From the NCBI GenBank assembly GCA_012656075.1, contig JAAKBF010000171.1:496001-560000 (forward strand): 64,000 nucleotides of DNA, in the 5' to 3' direction. The notes below the pieces were generated by a model. It was not told where the DNA came from and ran no database searches. It saw nothing but the letters and a program-made list of their open reading frames with translations. Source of the stretch: Phytophthora hibernalis (taxonomy: Eukaryota; Oomycota; Peronosporomycetes; Peronosporales; Peronosporaceae). The number at the start of each line of letters is the position of its first letter. The stretch's first letter is position 1. Of the stretch, positions 45,521-56,529 are shown one piece after another. The position numbers and the translations under genes were made by a program.

Positions 45521-46102
45521 CGCTATCACATCCGACAACGGTGGATATCTCTTCATTGTTCTCGGTGAAGAACTCGGTGGTGTCGGAGGTGACGGAGTTG
45601 ACTTTGACTGGCACGAAGGAGCTGTCGGTGAAGATTGAAGAGGTCGGTTGACTGGAGTGAAAGACTACGGAAGATGCGTATGGCTGCACAAATGAGCTGA
45701 ATTTGCCAGGGCCCATTGTTTCATCTTCAATGATCAGCTCAGTCTCGACATCGCTTGTAGCTTTACCAGTGTCAGTTACACCACGCTTTAAGTACCGTGT
45801 GCAGCAAAATGGCGAGAGCGACGAACAAGCAGCACGACACTCACGAGACGGCCAAACACTGAGCATTTCCTCTGTTCTTAGCAGCACAGAACGAGCGATC
45901 AGCTGCAGTCCCACCACTCAAAGCTCACGAGTGAAATAGGAGTTCTAAGTAAACAACTCCGCCGGGTCTGAGTGCTCCGTGGTCATGTTGTGTTGCAGTG
46001 TACATGCATGCGTAACATCAGACGAGTAACTGAAGTAGAAATCCTTGGTCAGATCCAAAAGTGGAAACGTCCCAATCGAGCCTCTGCTTTCTCCTCCGGA
46101 CT
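45521..46102. other. No recognisable gene
   Basis: A frame on each strand (45513-45917 minus; 45703-45939 plus) shows nothing I can assign. The interval lies between the IFT56 relic and the left end of the piggyBac element. Confidence 0.35.
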
Positions 46103-46118
46103 GGGGTTAAACCATCGA

Positions 46119-49100
46119 TTAACCCCAACAGGGTCAAAGTTAAGGACAAAAAGTAGGACCAATTTTCAGGAGCTCGTCTTACCAACACCAGATGTCTGAA
46201 AGTGCAATGCTTACAACCACAGACCCAACACACTCCAATTAACAGGAAAAGTTTATGAAAGGCTGCGTTTGATTATTAAGTTGTGTGTCTTGCATCACTG
46301 AAGTTGGACGTCGTGGCGAGAAAGCTGTCTGACTTTTGTCCTTAAAGTAAGGACAAAATTTGGACCTGTTTTCCTGGACAAATCTCTGCAGATCCGTTAA
46401 CGCTGCTTCCGTGTTCGCAGAAAGCGTCGACGTTCTCGTAGTTGGAGTCGAACACTAGATGAATGAAGATTTGGCGTGTCCAGCGTCGAATGGGGTCTCT
46501 TTCGCGATGGTGGTGGTGCACGATTATCATTTGTGCGTGTCGTACGTAGTTGCTCTGAGACCTGACAAGGATCCGGTAGCTCTTTCATGTTGTGAAACCT
46601 TGTGAAACACGACTCCTCGCCATTCCATCTCGGAGCACGACAGAGTGCCACTGAGCATTTGTTGCATTTGAATCGAGTTTTGAAGCCTTTGCGGCTGTGT
46701 ACAGCGTTCTCAACGTCGTGATTTAGTGAGCAGCACATCACGCAGCACCATTGGATGTTGTCGTCGATTTGAACCTAGAACATCAGTTGGATGTACTCCG
46801 AGTACGCATTAGCACCTGGTCACAATTCGTCATGCTAGATTTTACACTTACCTGTTCATGTGGACTACGTTTCGATAACCGAAGGCGTTTGAGATCAGGG
46901 TCGGTATTGAAATGAACTCGCTTTCTGTAGCGAATGCCACGAATGCTCTGCTCGTCAATTACGTTCTCGTTTCCAGGACGACCACTCCAATTCGACATGG
47001 GTACAAGTGGTAATCTTGCACCCAAACGCTTGGCAGCGTCACGACAAAATGATGCAAAACTGGGCAAGTTTTGCTTATGATTCTGGTACGACGTGTACGA
47101 AACACAGCGTACGGAATCGCTCAAGAACGAGTGAGCCTGTGCAAGCAAAATATTAATAATTAAAACCCAAAAACAGAAGTAAGTTGTAATACAACAGTAC
47201 CTCAAATAGTTGGTGGGATTGGTACGCGTTGTAGACCAATATCATGATAACCCGCAGCATAATCGCTGCCGTCGGTGGCAATGCAACATGACGAGATTTA
47301 ACCGGGAATACACGTCAATACCTCCTTTTACTCGATTCCAAAGAGATATTATCGACGGTATGATAGGTTTCGCTGGTGGAAGAGGACACCCTCTCTGTTC
47401 GATAATACGATTGAGAGCTTTCCACATCGCCAAATTTTGCGATAAAGTGTGCAAATCGACACATTGTCCTAGTTCATCCAACGGGATGTGAGGCGTCACA
47501 GCGGAATCATCATAAACCCACTTCATGTACGCTTCTTGAATCACATGCAATGCTGCACGATACGTGTAAGCAACGGGGTCTCCACCAAACACGTGAATGA
47601 TCCGAATTATTCGGGTTGGGGTAGCAAAAACAAGAAACCCATCACGGACGCCACCACATACGATGTTGTGGAGAATTTGACACCGGTGACCTCCCTCCGG
47701 AATCTGTTCCTTGAAGCTATGCCCATATGCATTCATGCCCAGCTGTACCGATGAGAATACCCCGTAAGTATCTGCTTCACCCTTGTCTTGTATTCCAGCA
47801 CAGAAAAAACTGCCCGCGGGCAGCGGAAGACATAATGGAAATGTGGTCTGGCGAGAAAGCTGAAAACGGCAAATCGCGGCTACAAAAACCACAGTATTAG
47901 AGCTACACTAAACGCATTAGTACTCCCAACACGGCTCACTTACCAGCATAGAAGTCCATAAGATTTCATTGCTTCAACTTGAATCGACGCGTGAGTTAGT
48001 AGAAATGATTTGACATGCTCAGCAATGTTTGGTTCGTTGTGTGTTCCTGTCTTCATCGCAGTCGAAGATATTGGCTTCATAAACCAAGCCGCCAAAATTG
48101 ATCCACTCAGTGAAACGCGTCAGCTGTTCTGTCGTAATTCTGCAGGCGATCTTTCAAAATCGTTTTGCTACCGGAGATCGGTAATCCTCGCTATCTGCAA
48201 AGAGATTTTAATTCATCCAGTGGCTTACTATCTAAGTCGATGCTTGAAATCGCAACGGGTTGATCCATATATTGCTGATTCACAGGGAGAGACAACAGCA
48301 TCGCTGTTGATTTTACGTCGGGGTCGGTCACTGGATCGCGAGCAATTTCCGGATTAGGTATTGCGCCAGCAATTTGATGAAAAATTCGACTGACAACGGA
48401 TCCAGTTGCACGAAACTTCCTGAGCAGGAACCAGTCCGGGGTTCGTTGGCCCTCAGTTAGCACACGAACACCACTCTCAAAACTAGAAAAAATGGTCTCA
48501 GGTCGAGTTTTGGAGGGTGCCTCTTTTCGACGACAGACATACGGTCAAGTTCCTGGCCCAAACATACGATCTGTAGTGTAACAAAGTGTAACACCCCCAG
48601 ACCAGATCGATACCCCAATGCATACGCTTGTGCCGACAACGAATTTGAGCGCTTACTACCAGGCAGCTTTGAAGATGCCCAGTATGCCGCTTTTTCACCC
48701 TTTTCTTCAATCGATTTCTGAGATCGGTTTGCAGGTTTTCCGTAGGTGAACCGGAATTTACTTGTTCTCTTGTGTGTCCCGACAATTTTGCCCCCAATGC
48801 TGTGGATATGGTGATTGATCACCTCCGACTGATATCCTCTGTCTAAAGCGTGAAAAATACCAGGAAGTCGGATCTGGCTTTCAGTTGATGCCCCACAAAG
48901 AGACCTCTGAAGAATCTTCACAATATCAATGATTGATTCACAACGTGTCGCTACGTGTCCTCCAAGAAAAATTCCATTTGTAAGCGAAACAATTCTGTGT
49001 TGTACTGGGCCATAGCTAATCAGACAAACACTCAATCCCATTAGTAAAAACACACACACCGAGCAGCTTAGATGAACGTACCCCTTTTGGATTTCGTACG

Positions 49101-49946
49101 TGGGCCAGGCCTATTTCGTCAACTAATCATATCGCCATCGAGTGAAGCGATAGTCTCCCGTTCAACAAAGCCAAGCTCAGCACACAGGCGACGAACAGGC
49201 TCCGCTATGTGGGCCAAATCTCGATCATGGGCCAAAGGCGCGACCCCTGATTATCAATTTCGTCATCATTTCCTTTTCACTTGCCGAAAGCGTTTAAAAT
49301 CTCCATGTATCGGGTACGGGGCATCGCTGTCCACACTGGAGGGTACAAGACATTGTTATCACTGTCGTAAAACGAAGATGGCGTAGTTGAATAAAAACTC
49401 AACCAGAGTTCGACTTCAATGAACTGCAAGAGCTCCGCAGTTGACACAAAGTTGGGCTGCTGAAAGCTAACGTTCGCAAAGTTCTTGATCGCAGAGAGAA
49501 TTGAATCATCTAACCACGCATCTAGCACCTCACCGACACTTAGTTTCCTCGTATCAGAGTCTGGTTCAGACACGACTCACCTACGTAGACGTCCCATCAC
49601 AACGGCGGCTTCAATGCGCGCTTTACGCAACAGGAAATCATCCACGTCATCGACTCGAAGCTCCGTGTTGTCATCTGGAACGAATTCCCACGCCGTGGAA
49701 TGCCCTTCACCTCCATGGAGTTCTCGAGGGGGCTGTCCGTGTCCGACATGGCTCCCCGCAATGTCGTCGTCCGCAGATCTGCGCGCGAAGGTTGAAGTGA
49801 TGGTTTCCCTTTGGAGCTCGTGGCGAAACTATACTAAGTACGATATTTTTGTCCTTAACTTTTCCGGTTAAGGACAAAAACTCAAACAGGTGTCGTACTT
49901 AAGATGCGTTTGGTCCTTTTTTATGGACAGAAAATGTTGGGGTTAA
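46119..49946 (-). mobile_element. piggyBac element with both ends and TTAA duplication
   Basis: The target TTAA is at 46119-46122 and 49943-49946. The inverted ends are CCCCAACA and TGTTGGGG. Subterminal copies of GTTAAGGACAAAA occur at both ends (about 46137, 46338 and 49851-49878), the right one as a palindrome (TTTTTGTCCTTAAC and GGTTAAGGACAAAAA). The 3.8-kb interior holds a minus-strand transposase relic. Size, target site and ends fit the piggyBac superfamily. Confidence 0.88.
46396..49750 (-). pseudogene. piggyBac transposase relic
   Basis: Read from about 49750 downward. The N-terminal block is DDVDDFLLRKARIEAAVVMG near 49630, then VLDAWLDDSILSAI and FVSTAELLQFIEVELWLSF (49573-49277). 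The central block, GYQSEVINHHIHSIGGKIVG running into THKRTSKF (about 48840-48720), is the DDE-fold region seen in oomycete piggyBac proteins. A later block, AKPIIPSIISLWNRVKGGID, lies near 47370-47320. The C-terminal Cys-rich zinc domain (RFKCNKCSVALC, then CFTRFH) lies near 46680-46590. Frame changes occur between all blocks, and the three catalytic Asp residues are not all recoverable. It is therefore inactive. Confidence 0.72.
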
Positions 49947-50079
49947 CCAGATGCCGTTGATCGAGTTGCCACCAAAATTACCAATTTTGCGTCTCTGCGT
50001 GACAATAGTAGCCGTGCAAGAAGTGGTACATGTACCGGTATAACCCACCCCGGTGATAAAAAAAAATCATTCCGCATCC

Positions 50080-52303
50080 ATGGCCACCTGTCGCGTGGAC
50101 GAGGGCGAGCACCGCGTGGTGCTGTTCATCGATCCGGACGCCGACGCAGACGCGGGTCCTAGTGCCTACACCAGGTCCACGCAGCCCACCGTCGACCGGC
50201 CAGCGACTCGCGCCGAGCCCACGGAGCCCACGACAAAGAAGCAGAAGTCCTCACACATTCCACCCACAGAATGTGACGAGCCGGACGTGGCGCTGCACAT
50301 CGACGGATGCGCCGTGGCGGTCCACCTGTCGGTGCTGGAGCTGCGCTGTCCGTGGCTGTACAAGCAGCTGCGTTTGCTGCGTCCCGGGTTGATCGTCAGG
50401 GACGGCGACGTGACGCTGCGGCTAATGGACGACAGGGAACTGCAGCAACTGGAGGACACTACGGAGTGTCCACTTGTAGACTTTTCAGGGCTAAGACTGG
50501 ACTATGTGCGTTGCTGCGTCCACCGAGGAGGACACTTGCAGGACAGTCCCGAGATTGCCCAGGACAGGAAGAGACTGCGACAGGACCCTGCAATTGCTAC
50601 TGAACCACCCAGAGCTGCTAGGAGATTATTTCGTGACGGAGGGTTGACGGCCATGTCGCTGTTGAGGCTGGAGAGGAGACAAGACTGCAGCACGTGCAGA
50701 TGGGAACACATTTGGGTGCGTTGGTGACGGGCGTGGAGTACATTTACAGGTTTAAAGTGCGTATGATTGACACGTACAACGCCATGGAGGCGGTGAAACT
50801 GGGCCGGTGGCTCGGGATGAGGAATACCATGCTGTATTATTGTCTCTTGTTGGCTATTCGACACGTGGACACGACGTCGTGGATGCAGATCCTCCTGGAG
50901 GCGTCGGAGCTGGACGACAGTGTGAAGCGCCTCACTTTGGGCGATCTCCTGGTGACATTCCTCAAGTCGCTCAAGCCGGACCAATATCATCAGGCGTCGA
51001 AGGACATGTGGACGGTCTACATTAGTCAACTCAAACATCGAGATATCCTCATTCAAGCTGTGGTGGGCCTTATTAACAACGTCAGACTTATCAAGTTCTG
51101 GCGGGATCTGCTGGACGCGGTGAGCCAATGGCTGTGCAACAACTTCGAAACATCGGAGCCGCCGTCACTCCGCGCTATACATCGTCATTTGCTCCGGAGT
51201 GGGAGCCGTACATTGAAAGAGAGCCTGTGGATATCGAGGTGCTGCCTGGGGAGGAAACCTCTTCACGCTGCTTCAGTTTGGGGAATTCCAATTTCAGGTG
51301 CGAATCGACATCACGGACGGAATGCCGATCATGTGGCGAATCATTAGATCTGCTTCTCCACAGCTATTGACTGCCGATCCTGACAAGCTGGATGGACCGG
51401 ACGCTCTCAAAAAGACCCGGAATTCTGGATACGAGGGCAGATGAAAGTAAAGTATTTGCGAGCCCTGCCAAATCAAGCGGAGGTGGCACAAGAAGTGACG
51501 ATTGAGTACCAGCACTGCTACGAGCAATACAGTAAGTGGCGTGATCTCGTGCCTCCGTCGTCCTTGACTCCAGCTGTTACGCAGAACTTCGCGATTCAAC
51601 CTGAAGTCGTGGGAAGAGCACACTTTCGTGGCAGGTTCTTTGTTTGGGGGATCCCGTGTGCAGCAACTATCACTTTCTTCTCCAGACAACACTTTTCTAC
51701 TCAGCCCCGCTCGATGCAACGACCGAGCTCTCGGATGCGATAGTCGTTAACGAGATGCAACGTTTGCCACTAGATACGCTTCTTCTTGTGCTGCGTAGCG
51801 ATCGCTTACGCATTCCAGCCGGAGAGCGGACGTTTTTACGATGCCTTAACAAGCTGGTGTTCGGCAATAACTTCAGCTATTTCGGAAGCCCTGATCAAGG
51901 AGCTGACGACTACTATGGCCGCGCAGAGGACGTGATTCGTTTGTACGAATGCGTTCGGTGGTGCTTCGTGCCGATGGAGGACATTATTGGCACTTTACGA
52001 CGCTCGCCGCGGAAGCTCAAGTTCTATGAGCTAATTGAAAGGGGTATCCAAGATGCTCTCCGACGTTTTGCTCGAAGACGGCCGTTCGGATGGCGCAAGT
52101 ACTGGCCCGCGTACATGAAGAGCGAGTCAAATGTGGTCGAGTTCAGGATCGAGGCCGGTGACAGTGGCCTGTCACCGGAATATTTCCCAGTGGTCCCTGC
52201 CACAGCAGAGCATAGTTCGCATGATTCGCTGTTTTCGATATCCCCACAGTGTGCAGGGACCCACCGCGTGCGCAGACTGAACCGTGATCCAGTGCTGCCT
52301 TGA
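50080..52303 (+). pseudogene. BTB/BACK-like protein gene, frameshifted
   Basis: The start is ATG 50080 (MATCRVDEGEH). An acidic, Thr-rich leader is followed by a BTB-like fold (DVALHIDGCAVAVHLSVLE, then CPWLYKQLRLL) near 50285-50390. A helical BACK-like section follows at 50730-51170 (MEAVKLGRWLGMRNTMLYYC, LLLAIRHVDTTSWMQILLEA). Then comes an EWEPYIEREPVDIEVLP segment near 51200, and a second helical section at 51750-52090 (LPLDTLLLVLRSDRLRIPAG, RCLNKLVFG). The frame changes near 50690, 51180, 51260 and 51640, with no GT..AG ends that would explain them as introns. BTB/BACK proteins usually act as adaptors for CUL3 ubiquitin ligases; that role is assumed from the fold only. It starts 134 bp from the piggyBac right end. 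Confidence 0.5.
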
Positions 52304-52775
52304 ATTGGTTGAACATTCAGGCGATGAAGCCTGCGCCGAGCAATGCTGGAACTTTTAATCGTTACTGCAACCTCCCGAACATTTTAGGATACGCTACCGC
52401 CTTACTCGTGCGCCGCGCAAACTACTTGTCGGTTAAATTTGCGTAAAAAGCAACTAACATTGAAATCTTCGGCCTCCAAGGTGCATGATGCAACTACATG
52501 TACTACTGTAGTATTATAATTTTGAAGTACTACAGAAGTCCGATAAAGTGGCCACTTCAACTTGCGAAATACTACCGTTTATTCATTCTGCGATTTTCTG
52601 CGAGTCGGACAAGCAGAATGAGAGCGATGGCAGCACTACGTGAGCTGCTGCTGGCGGCGGAGCGCGTCCGGCAGCCGCTGGACGACGCCTTTGTTAAAGT
52701 GAATAAGTCCTTGTATTAGTTCAATTTTCTTTTTGATTGCTTATACAGTACAGCTATTGAATAGCTATGATAGCG
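52304..52775. other. No recognisable gene
   Basis: AT-rich 3' flank of the BTB-like relic. The short frame 52498-52719 has no recognisable features. Confidence 0.4.
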
Positions 52776-52947
52776 GTAACTACAGTGCGCGCCAAATCAT
52801 TAGGACCCCGTTTTGGGGTTGACTTTTCCCGATATCTCAGCCAATAGGCCGAGTTAGGAGCTGAGATTTAGATATGGGCTCTTTATTGGTAGTACGAAGG
52901 CGGTACATGTGTTAACAACCTGGGTTTCGAGTTTTCTGGTAGGGCTG
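52776..52947 (+). repeat. Direct repeat, copy B
   Basis: 172 bp, the partner of 42746-42918. Its right end (GGTAGGGCTG) is separated from the TA target of the Tc1 element by a single C (52948). Confidence 0.88.
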
Positions 52948-53290
52948 CTATACAGACTGCCGCTTTCAGCTCCAACGACAAAATATAGTACCGTACCCTT
53001 TTATGACACAAAAACGCGTTTTTATGAAACCAAATACAAACTCTTATATTAAAAGTTAGTACTTAGTCAGGCCACCTTTGTTCTTGATGACAACAAGGCA
53101 ACGGCGAGGCATGGACTTCACGAGCTTAAGCAGATACTCTTGCTCGATAGAGTCCCACGCAGTTAAGATTGCAGCCTCCAGTTCAGCGACGTTGCGGTAC
53201 TGGCGTCCATGAGCATACACCTTGGCAGCCATCGCCGACCAGGCGTTCTCAATAGGGTTGCAATCCGGTGAGCGAGCTGGCAATACCATA

Positions 53291-53328
53291 GTGTTCACTT
53301 CATTTCTTGAAGGAAATGAAGTGAACAC
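53291..53328. repeat. Perfect 16-nt hairpin in Tc1 transposase
   Basis: The stem GTGTTCACTTCATTTC (53291-53306), loop TTGAAG and complementary stem GAAATGAAGTGAACAC (53313-53328) occupy the site where the middle catalytic Asp block should be. Confidence 0.95.
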
Positions 53329-53590
53329 CATAATAAGGTGCGCAAAGGAAGCAGATACTCAGATAATGTATAAACATAGTCACCTGAGTTCTGCCGCCCA
53401 CGCAGGATAGCCAGCTTACACTTACCGGCTGCGCTGAAGGCGCCCCACACCATGACGCTCCCTCCTCCGTTTTGGCGACGCACGTAGGACTGAGCAGGGC
53501 AACGCATGTCGCGCACAGTAGTACTTGAAGCCATCAGGGCCGTCAAGATTAAACTTTTTCTCGTCAGAAAAATGGTAAAAATCCATGTTT

Positions 53591-53655
53591 CTACAAGTTA
53601 TCAAAAATAGTTAGTATAATGCGCTAATAAATGCGTGGAATATGATCAGACTTAC
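53591..53655 (-). other. Intron in Tc1 transposase gene
   Basis: On the minus strand the donor is GTAAGT, the branch motif TACTAAC lies about 20 nt before the end, and the acceptor is TTGTAG. Translation runs in a recognisable Tc1 protein on both sides (HILKP before, MDFYHFSDEKK after). The interval itself contains stops. Confidence 0.8.
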
Positions 53656-54260
53656 CTGGTTTAAGTATGTGCTCTTCAGCCCAGTTCATGCGAGCGGCCT
53701 TGTGCGCCGCCGTCAGCGGCAGCGTGCGGTCCATTTTTGTGTAGACCAAGTGGTCGACGCTCTTGAGCAGCCGCGCACGGAAGCATTGACTCCGAAGCGG
53801 GTCTTCAGTTCGGCGGCGAAGCAGTCTCCCTTCGCCGCTGCGCGCACTAAGAGGCGAACCTCTCGCTCACTCAGTACTGGTTGCCTCCCTGCCCGCGGAC
53901 GCTCACTGCCGTCGTCGCTCTGGGGCCCTCGCTCTTCCTTGATGGCCTTACGCACAGACGTGCGGGATCGGTCGGTCTTCCTCGAAATCTCGCGAAGAGA
54001 CACACCGCCGTCGTGCAGGCCGACGATCCACCAATGCTCTTGGTCGCTAAGGGCCTTGCCACGGCCCATTCAAAAATGAAAGACTCCGGGAAACTCTAGC
54101 GCTCTCGCAGCGGCAAATTTCCTCCATCCATCTGAATTGTTTTGACCATCACTCTTTTAATATAAGAGTTTGTATTTGGTTTCATAAAAACGCGTTTTTG
54201 TGTCATAAAAGGGTACGGTACTATATTTTGTCGTTGGAGCCGAAAGCGGCAGTCTGTATA

Positions 54261-54371
54261 GCATCGACGTGAACTAGCCTCAAATCCACTGAAACTTGTA
54301 GGCTACTGTAAAGATAAACTTTATTTGCGATTTATCCAGCATTTTAATTTGCACCTTAATTCCACGGTACC
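54261..54371. other. Junction between Tc1 element and right arm
   Basis: About 110 bp without recognisable features, between the Tc1 target site and the edge of the inverted duplication. Confidence 0.5.
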
Positions 54372-54873
54372 AGTGCTAGCTGGTCTTCGACTGATTCTTG
54401 TGAAAGCTGTCTGCTCGCTGTGCTCACATCGATGAGCGAGAAGAAACACGAGTCGATTGAAAAGAGCACCCCGTGAGCTGCTCACAGCCGTGTGCTCAGC
54501 GTCCTCGAAGTTTGCAAGTGACAGCACGCCCGGCTGATTCTCCATGTTTGAGGTCCTTTGCAGTCGCGTCGCCGTCCAACAATCAATATAGCGCTTCACC
54601 AAAGTCTCCACTGTGGTAATGGCAATACCGGTACGTGACCCACCAAGTGTTTAAACCAAGAGCTAAGCTCATCGCCTTCCGAGGCACCCATCTTCTTTAA
54701 ACTCAGTTCTTGGCCATTGTATGGGCGTCTTACAATCCGCAGTAGTGTTAGAGCACCAACAAAATCTCGCCTGCCGAGGTACACGTCCAACTCGAAGACT
54801 TTGTCACGTGAAGGCTTCGTCTTCGTACGCTGCTGCGTTTCGTCCTGCGATTTACTACCAGCTCGCGTAGCTT
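54372..54873 (-). pseudogene. IFT56/TTC26-like gene relic, truncated copy 2
   Basis: Same N-terminal blocks as 44478-44981. The junction FELDVYLGRRDFVGALTLL (near 54790) is in one frame here, because two bases missing from copy 1 are present. RYCHYHSGDFGEAL and ALFNRLVFLLAHR are also present. The gene is cut at 54372, about 170 codons in, so no functional product is possible. Confidence 0.75.
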
Positions 54874-54962
54874 GCTTTGGTTACATCGCCGCAAACATAC
54901 TCAAGTTGATTCAGGATGAGTACAACGCCACTATATATGCATGTTGTCACTTATTTCCAACC

Positions 54963-56242
54963 TCAATTGCTGCCCTTGGTCTCTTCGTCTTCAGCCGCAT
55001 CCTGTGCGCCCTTTCTCGCTTGGTCCTCCACTCGGCTTCTCAGAGATGGCAAGCAAGAATGTGGAGCAGCTAGTGTGGTGTTATCAGTATTCGAAGTGCT
55101 TGCACCGTATAGAGGCGGACGTCCTTGCGATGCACCCCCACTCCTGGTTGATGGCTCCCGGGTGCTCGTTGGAGATGATCGACAAATGCGCGCTGTGGCG
55201 GCCACTCTGAACTCGCCCAGCGTCAATTGAGTCTCGTGACTGGCTAGACTCTGGGAGAGGTCGATTATAATGCTCTCAAGTATCTTCATCTCCTCTTCGT
55301 CTTCCTGTTCCTGGCGTTGTCGTTCGCGCTTCCGTGATTGAGCTCTCTCTTGTTTCTTCACCATAAGTTTCTGGGCCAAGGCTGACTTCCGCTTGATCTC
55401 AGTGAGTTGCTTCTTGAAGATGGGGTCCTACACACACAATATCCGACAACAATCAGTAAGAATACGCACGCTACCATCTCCCTCGTTAACAACAGTACGT
55501 CTGAGATCGATCTTGTAGAATGTCCTACCGTTTTTGTTCGTCCTTGAATGTACGCTTCAGTTCGTGAATCTGGAAAATAGAGTATCTGGCATGAGAGACC
55601 CCAGTCATTGGAACAAGAGCAGTGAGTCACGATACCTTGGCGTGCAGCTCAACAACAGTTCGCGCTTGATTTGGCGTCCTGGGGTCCGCGAGTACATCTT
55701 CAACTATGCGCTTCAAATCGTCACGCTCCGTCGCAACTCAACCAATTCCTTCTTCGCGGCAACTGCCTGTTTGTGAAGCTCAGCTTGATCCTGAACCTTC
55801 TTTAGCTCTTCGTCACGAGCTTTTTCAAAGCTTCATTCTCCTTTCGCAAAGCCGCTATCTCCTTTTCTGTTGCCCCCAGCTGCTCCGACAATGTTTCCAC
55901 CTCGACTGATCTCTTGGTAAAACTCTTGCAGATCAAGTAATGCTCCTTCTGGAGTCGTGCAAGCTTGTTGTCCGGTGCTGGGACGTCAGCGCGGCGTCTC
56001 TTCTTCCCAGCAGCACTCGAAGGAGCCCCCTGTGTGTCACTTTCAGCCGCTGATTGCTGCGTAGCAGGTGTACTAGCCAGAACGCTGGTCGGCTCACTAG
56101 CAGACTCAGTCTCCTGTTGGCTGCTACTTACACTCCGCAGCTTCTTCCGATGCCGCGGCGAAGCAGGCACTGGGTTCGACGGACTCTGCGTACACTGGGT
56201 CTCCTCGTGGGTGCGCTTCCGAGTGCGGTCGGCCACAGCCAT
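54963..56242 (-). pseudogene. Coiled-coil protein gene, copy 2
   Basis: From ATG 56242 the first exon stays open through the five-G run that is four G in copy 1, giving 146 codons up to an early stop at 55802-55804. That stop follows the A-run frameshift shared with copy 1. The last coiled-coil exon is readable at 55379-54963 (KRERQRQEQEDEEEMK). This copy lacks one T in the CATCTTCAAG site after intron 2 that copy 1 has, which shifts its frame there. Function unknown. Confidence 0.6.
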
Positions 56243-56299
56243 TTCAGCGCGTGTATGCAGCAGAACTTTGGGTGGCGACGTCAGTCTTCAAATTCAAAA

Positions 56300-56529
56300 C
56301 ACGGCGGGGCACTGTGGAGAAAGAAAAAACCTATACTTTCGTTTTTATGTACAATTTTATATTTATCTTAAATGCGTTAAAAGCTATAATAAATTATTCC
56401 GTCAGTTTAATATCCATAATATTGATATTAAGCTTATACTACGTAGTATTATTTTCCCAGCTATCAAAGCTGGTGATGCTATAATCTTAACTGAGCACAC
56501 CCGTAAAATCTGTCACAACCCGGGTTGAT
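56300..56529. other. AT-rich island next to the right arm
   Basis: The interval 56320-56500 is markedly richer in A+T than its surroundings, with a hydrophobic frame on the plus strand (NALKAIINYSVSLISIILIL). It could be a fragment of organellar DNA or simply AT-rich filler. I recognise no mitochondrial gene. Confidence 0.35.

Larger units (their letters stand above)
53056..54069 (-). pseudogene. Tc1-like DD34E transposase, internally damaged
   Basis: It starts at ATG 54069 (MGRGKALSDQEHWWI) with an HTH region (GVSLREISRKTDRSRTSVRK). After a frame change near 53715, KMDRTLPLTAAHKAARMNWA follows, then a 65-bp intron (53591-53655; GTAAGT donor, TACTAAC branch, TTGTAG acceptor). The first catalytic Asp is in FYHFSDEKKFNLDGPDG. 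After another frame change comes VRRQNGGGSVMVWGAFSAAG. The third catalytic residue is the Glu in RSPDCNPIENAWSAM near 53255. The stretch that should carry the middle Asp (usually Q-D-N-A) is replaced by a 16-nt palindrome at 53291-53328. The protein ends at 53056. Confidence 0.88.
52951..54258 (-). mobile_element. Complete Tc1-type element with 108-bp TIRs
   Basis: The inverted repeats are about 108 bp (52951-53058 and 54150-54258), nearly perfect, starting TACAGACTGCCGCTTTC. They are flanked by TA at 52949-52950 and 54259-54260. The 1,308-bp length and a single minus-strand transposase gene fit the Tc1/mariner superfamily. The high TIR identity suggests recent activity. Confidence 0.95.
54372..56299 (-). 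repeat. Large inverted duplication, right arm
   Basis: Reverse complement of 43046-44981. It stops inside the IFT56 gene at AGTGCTAGC (54372), whereas the left copy of that gene continues another 540 bp. This side is therefore the truncated one. Confidence 0.93.

Noticed and set aside
50166..51128. Minus-strand frames (97 and 208 codons) at 50-51 kb
   Set aside because: Antisense to the BTB/BACK-like gene, where GC-rich codons keep the reverse strand open. No recognisable domain.
50690..51650. Introns as an explanation for BTB-gene frame changes
   Set aside because: No GT..AG pairs with branch motifs lie at the frame changes, unlike the clear introns in the Tc1 and coiled-coil genes.
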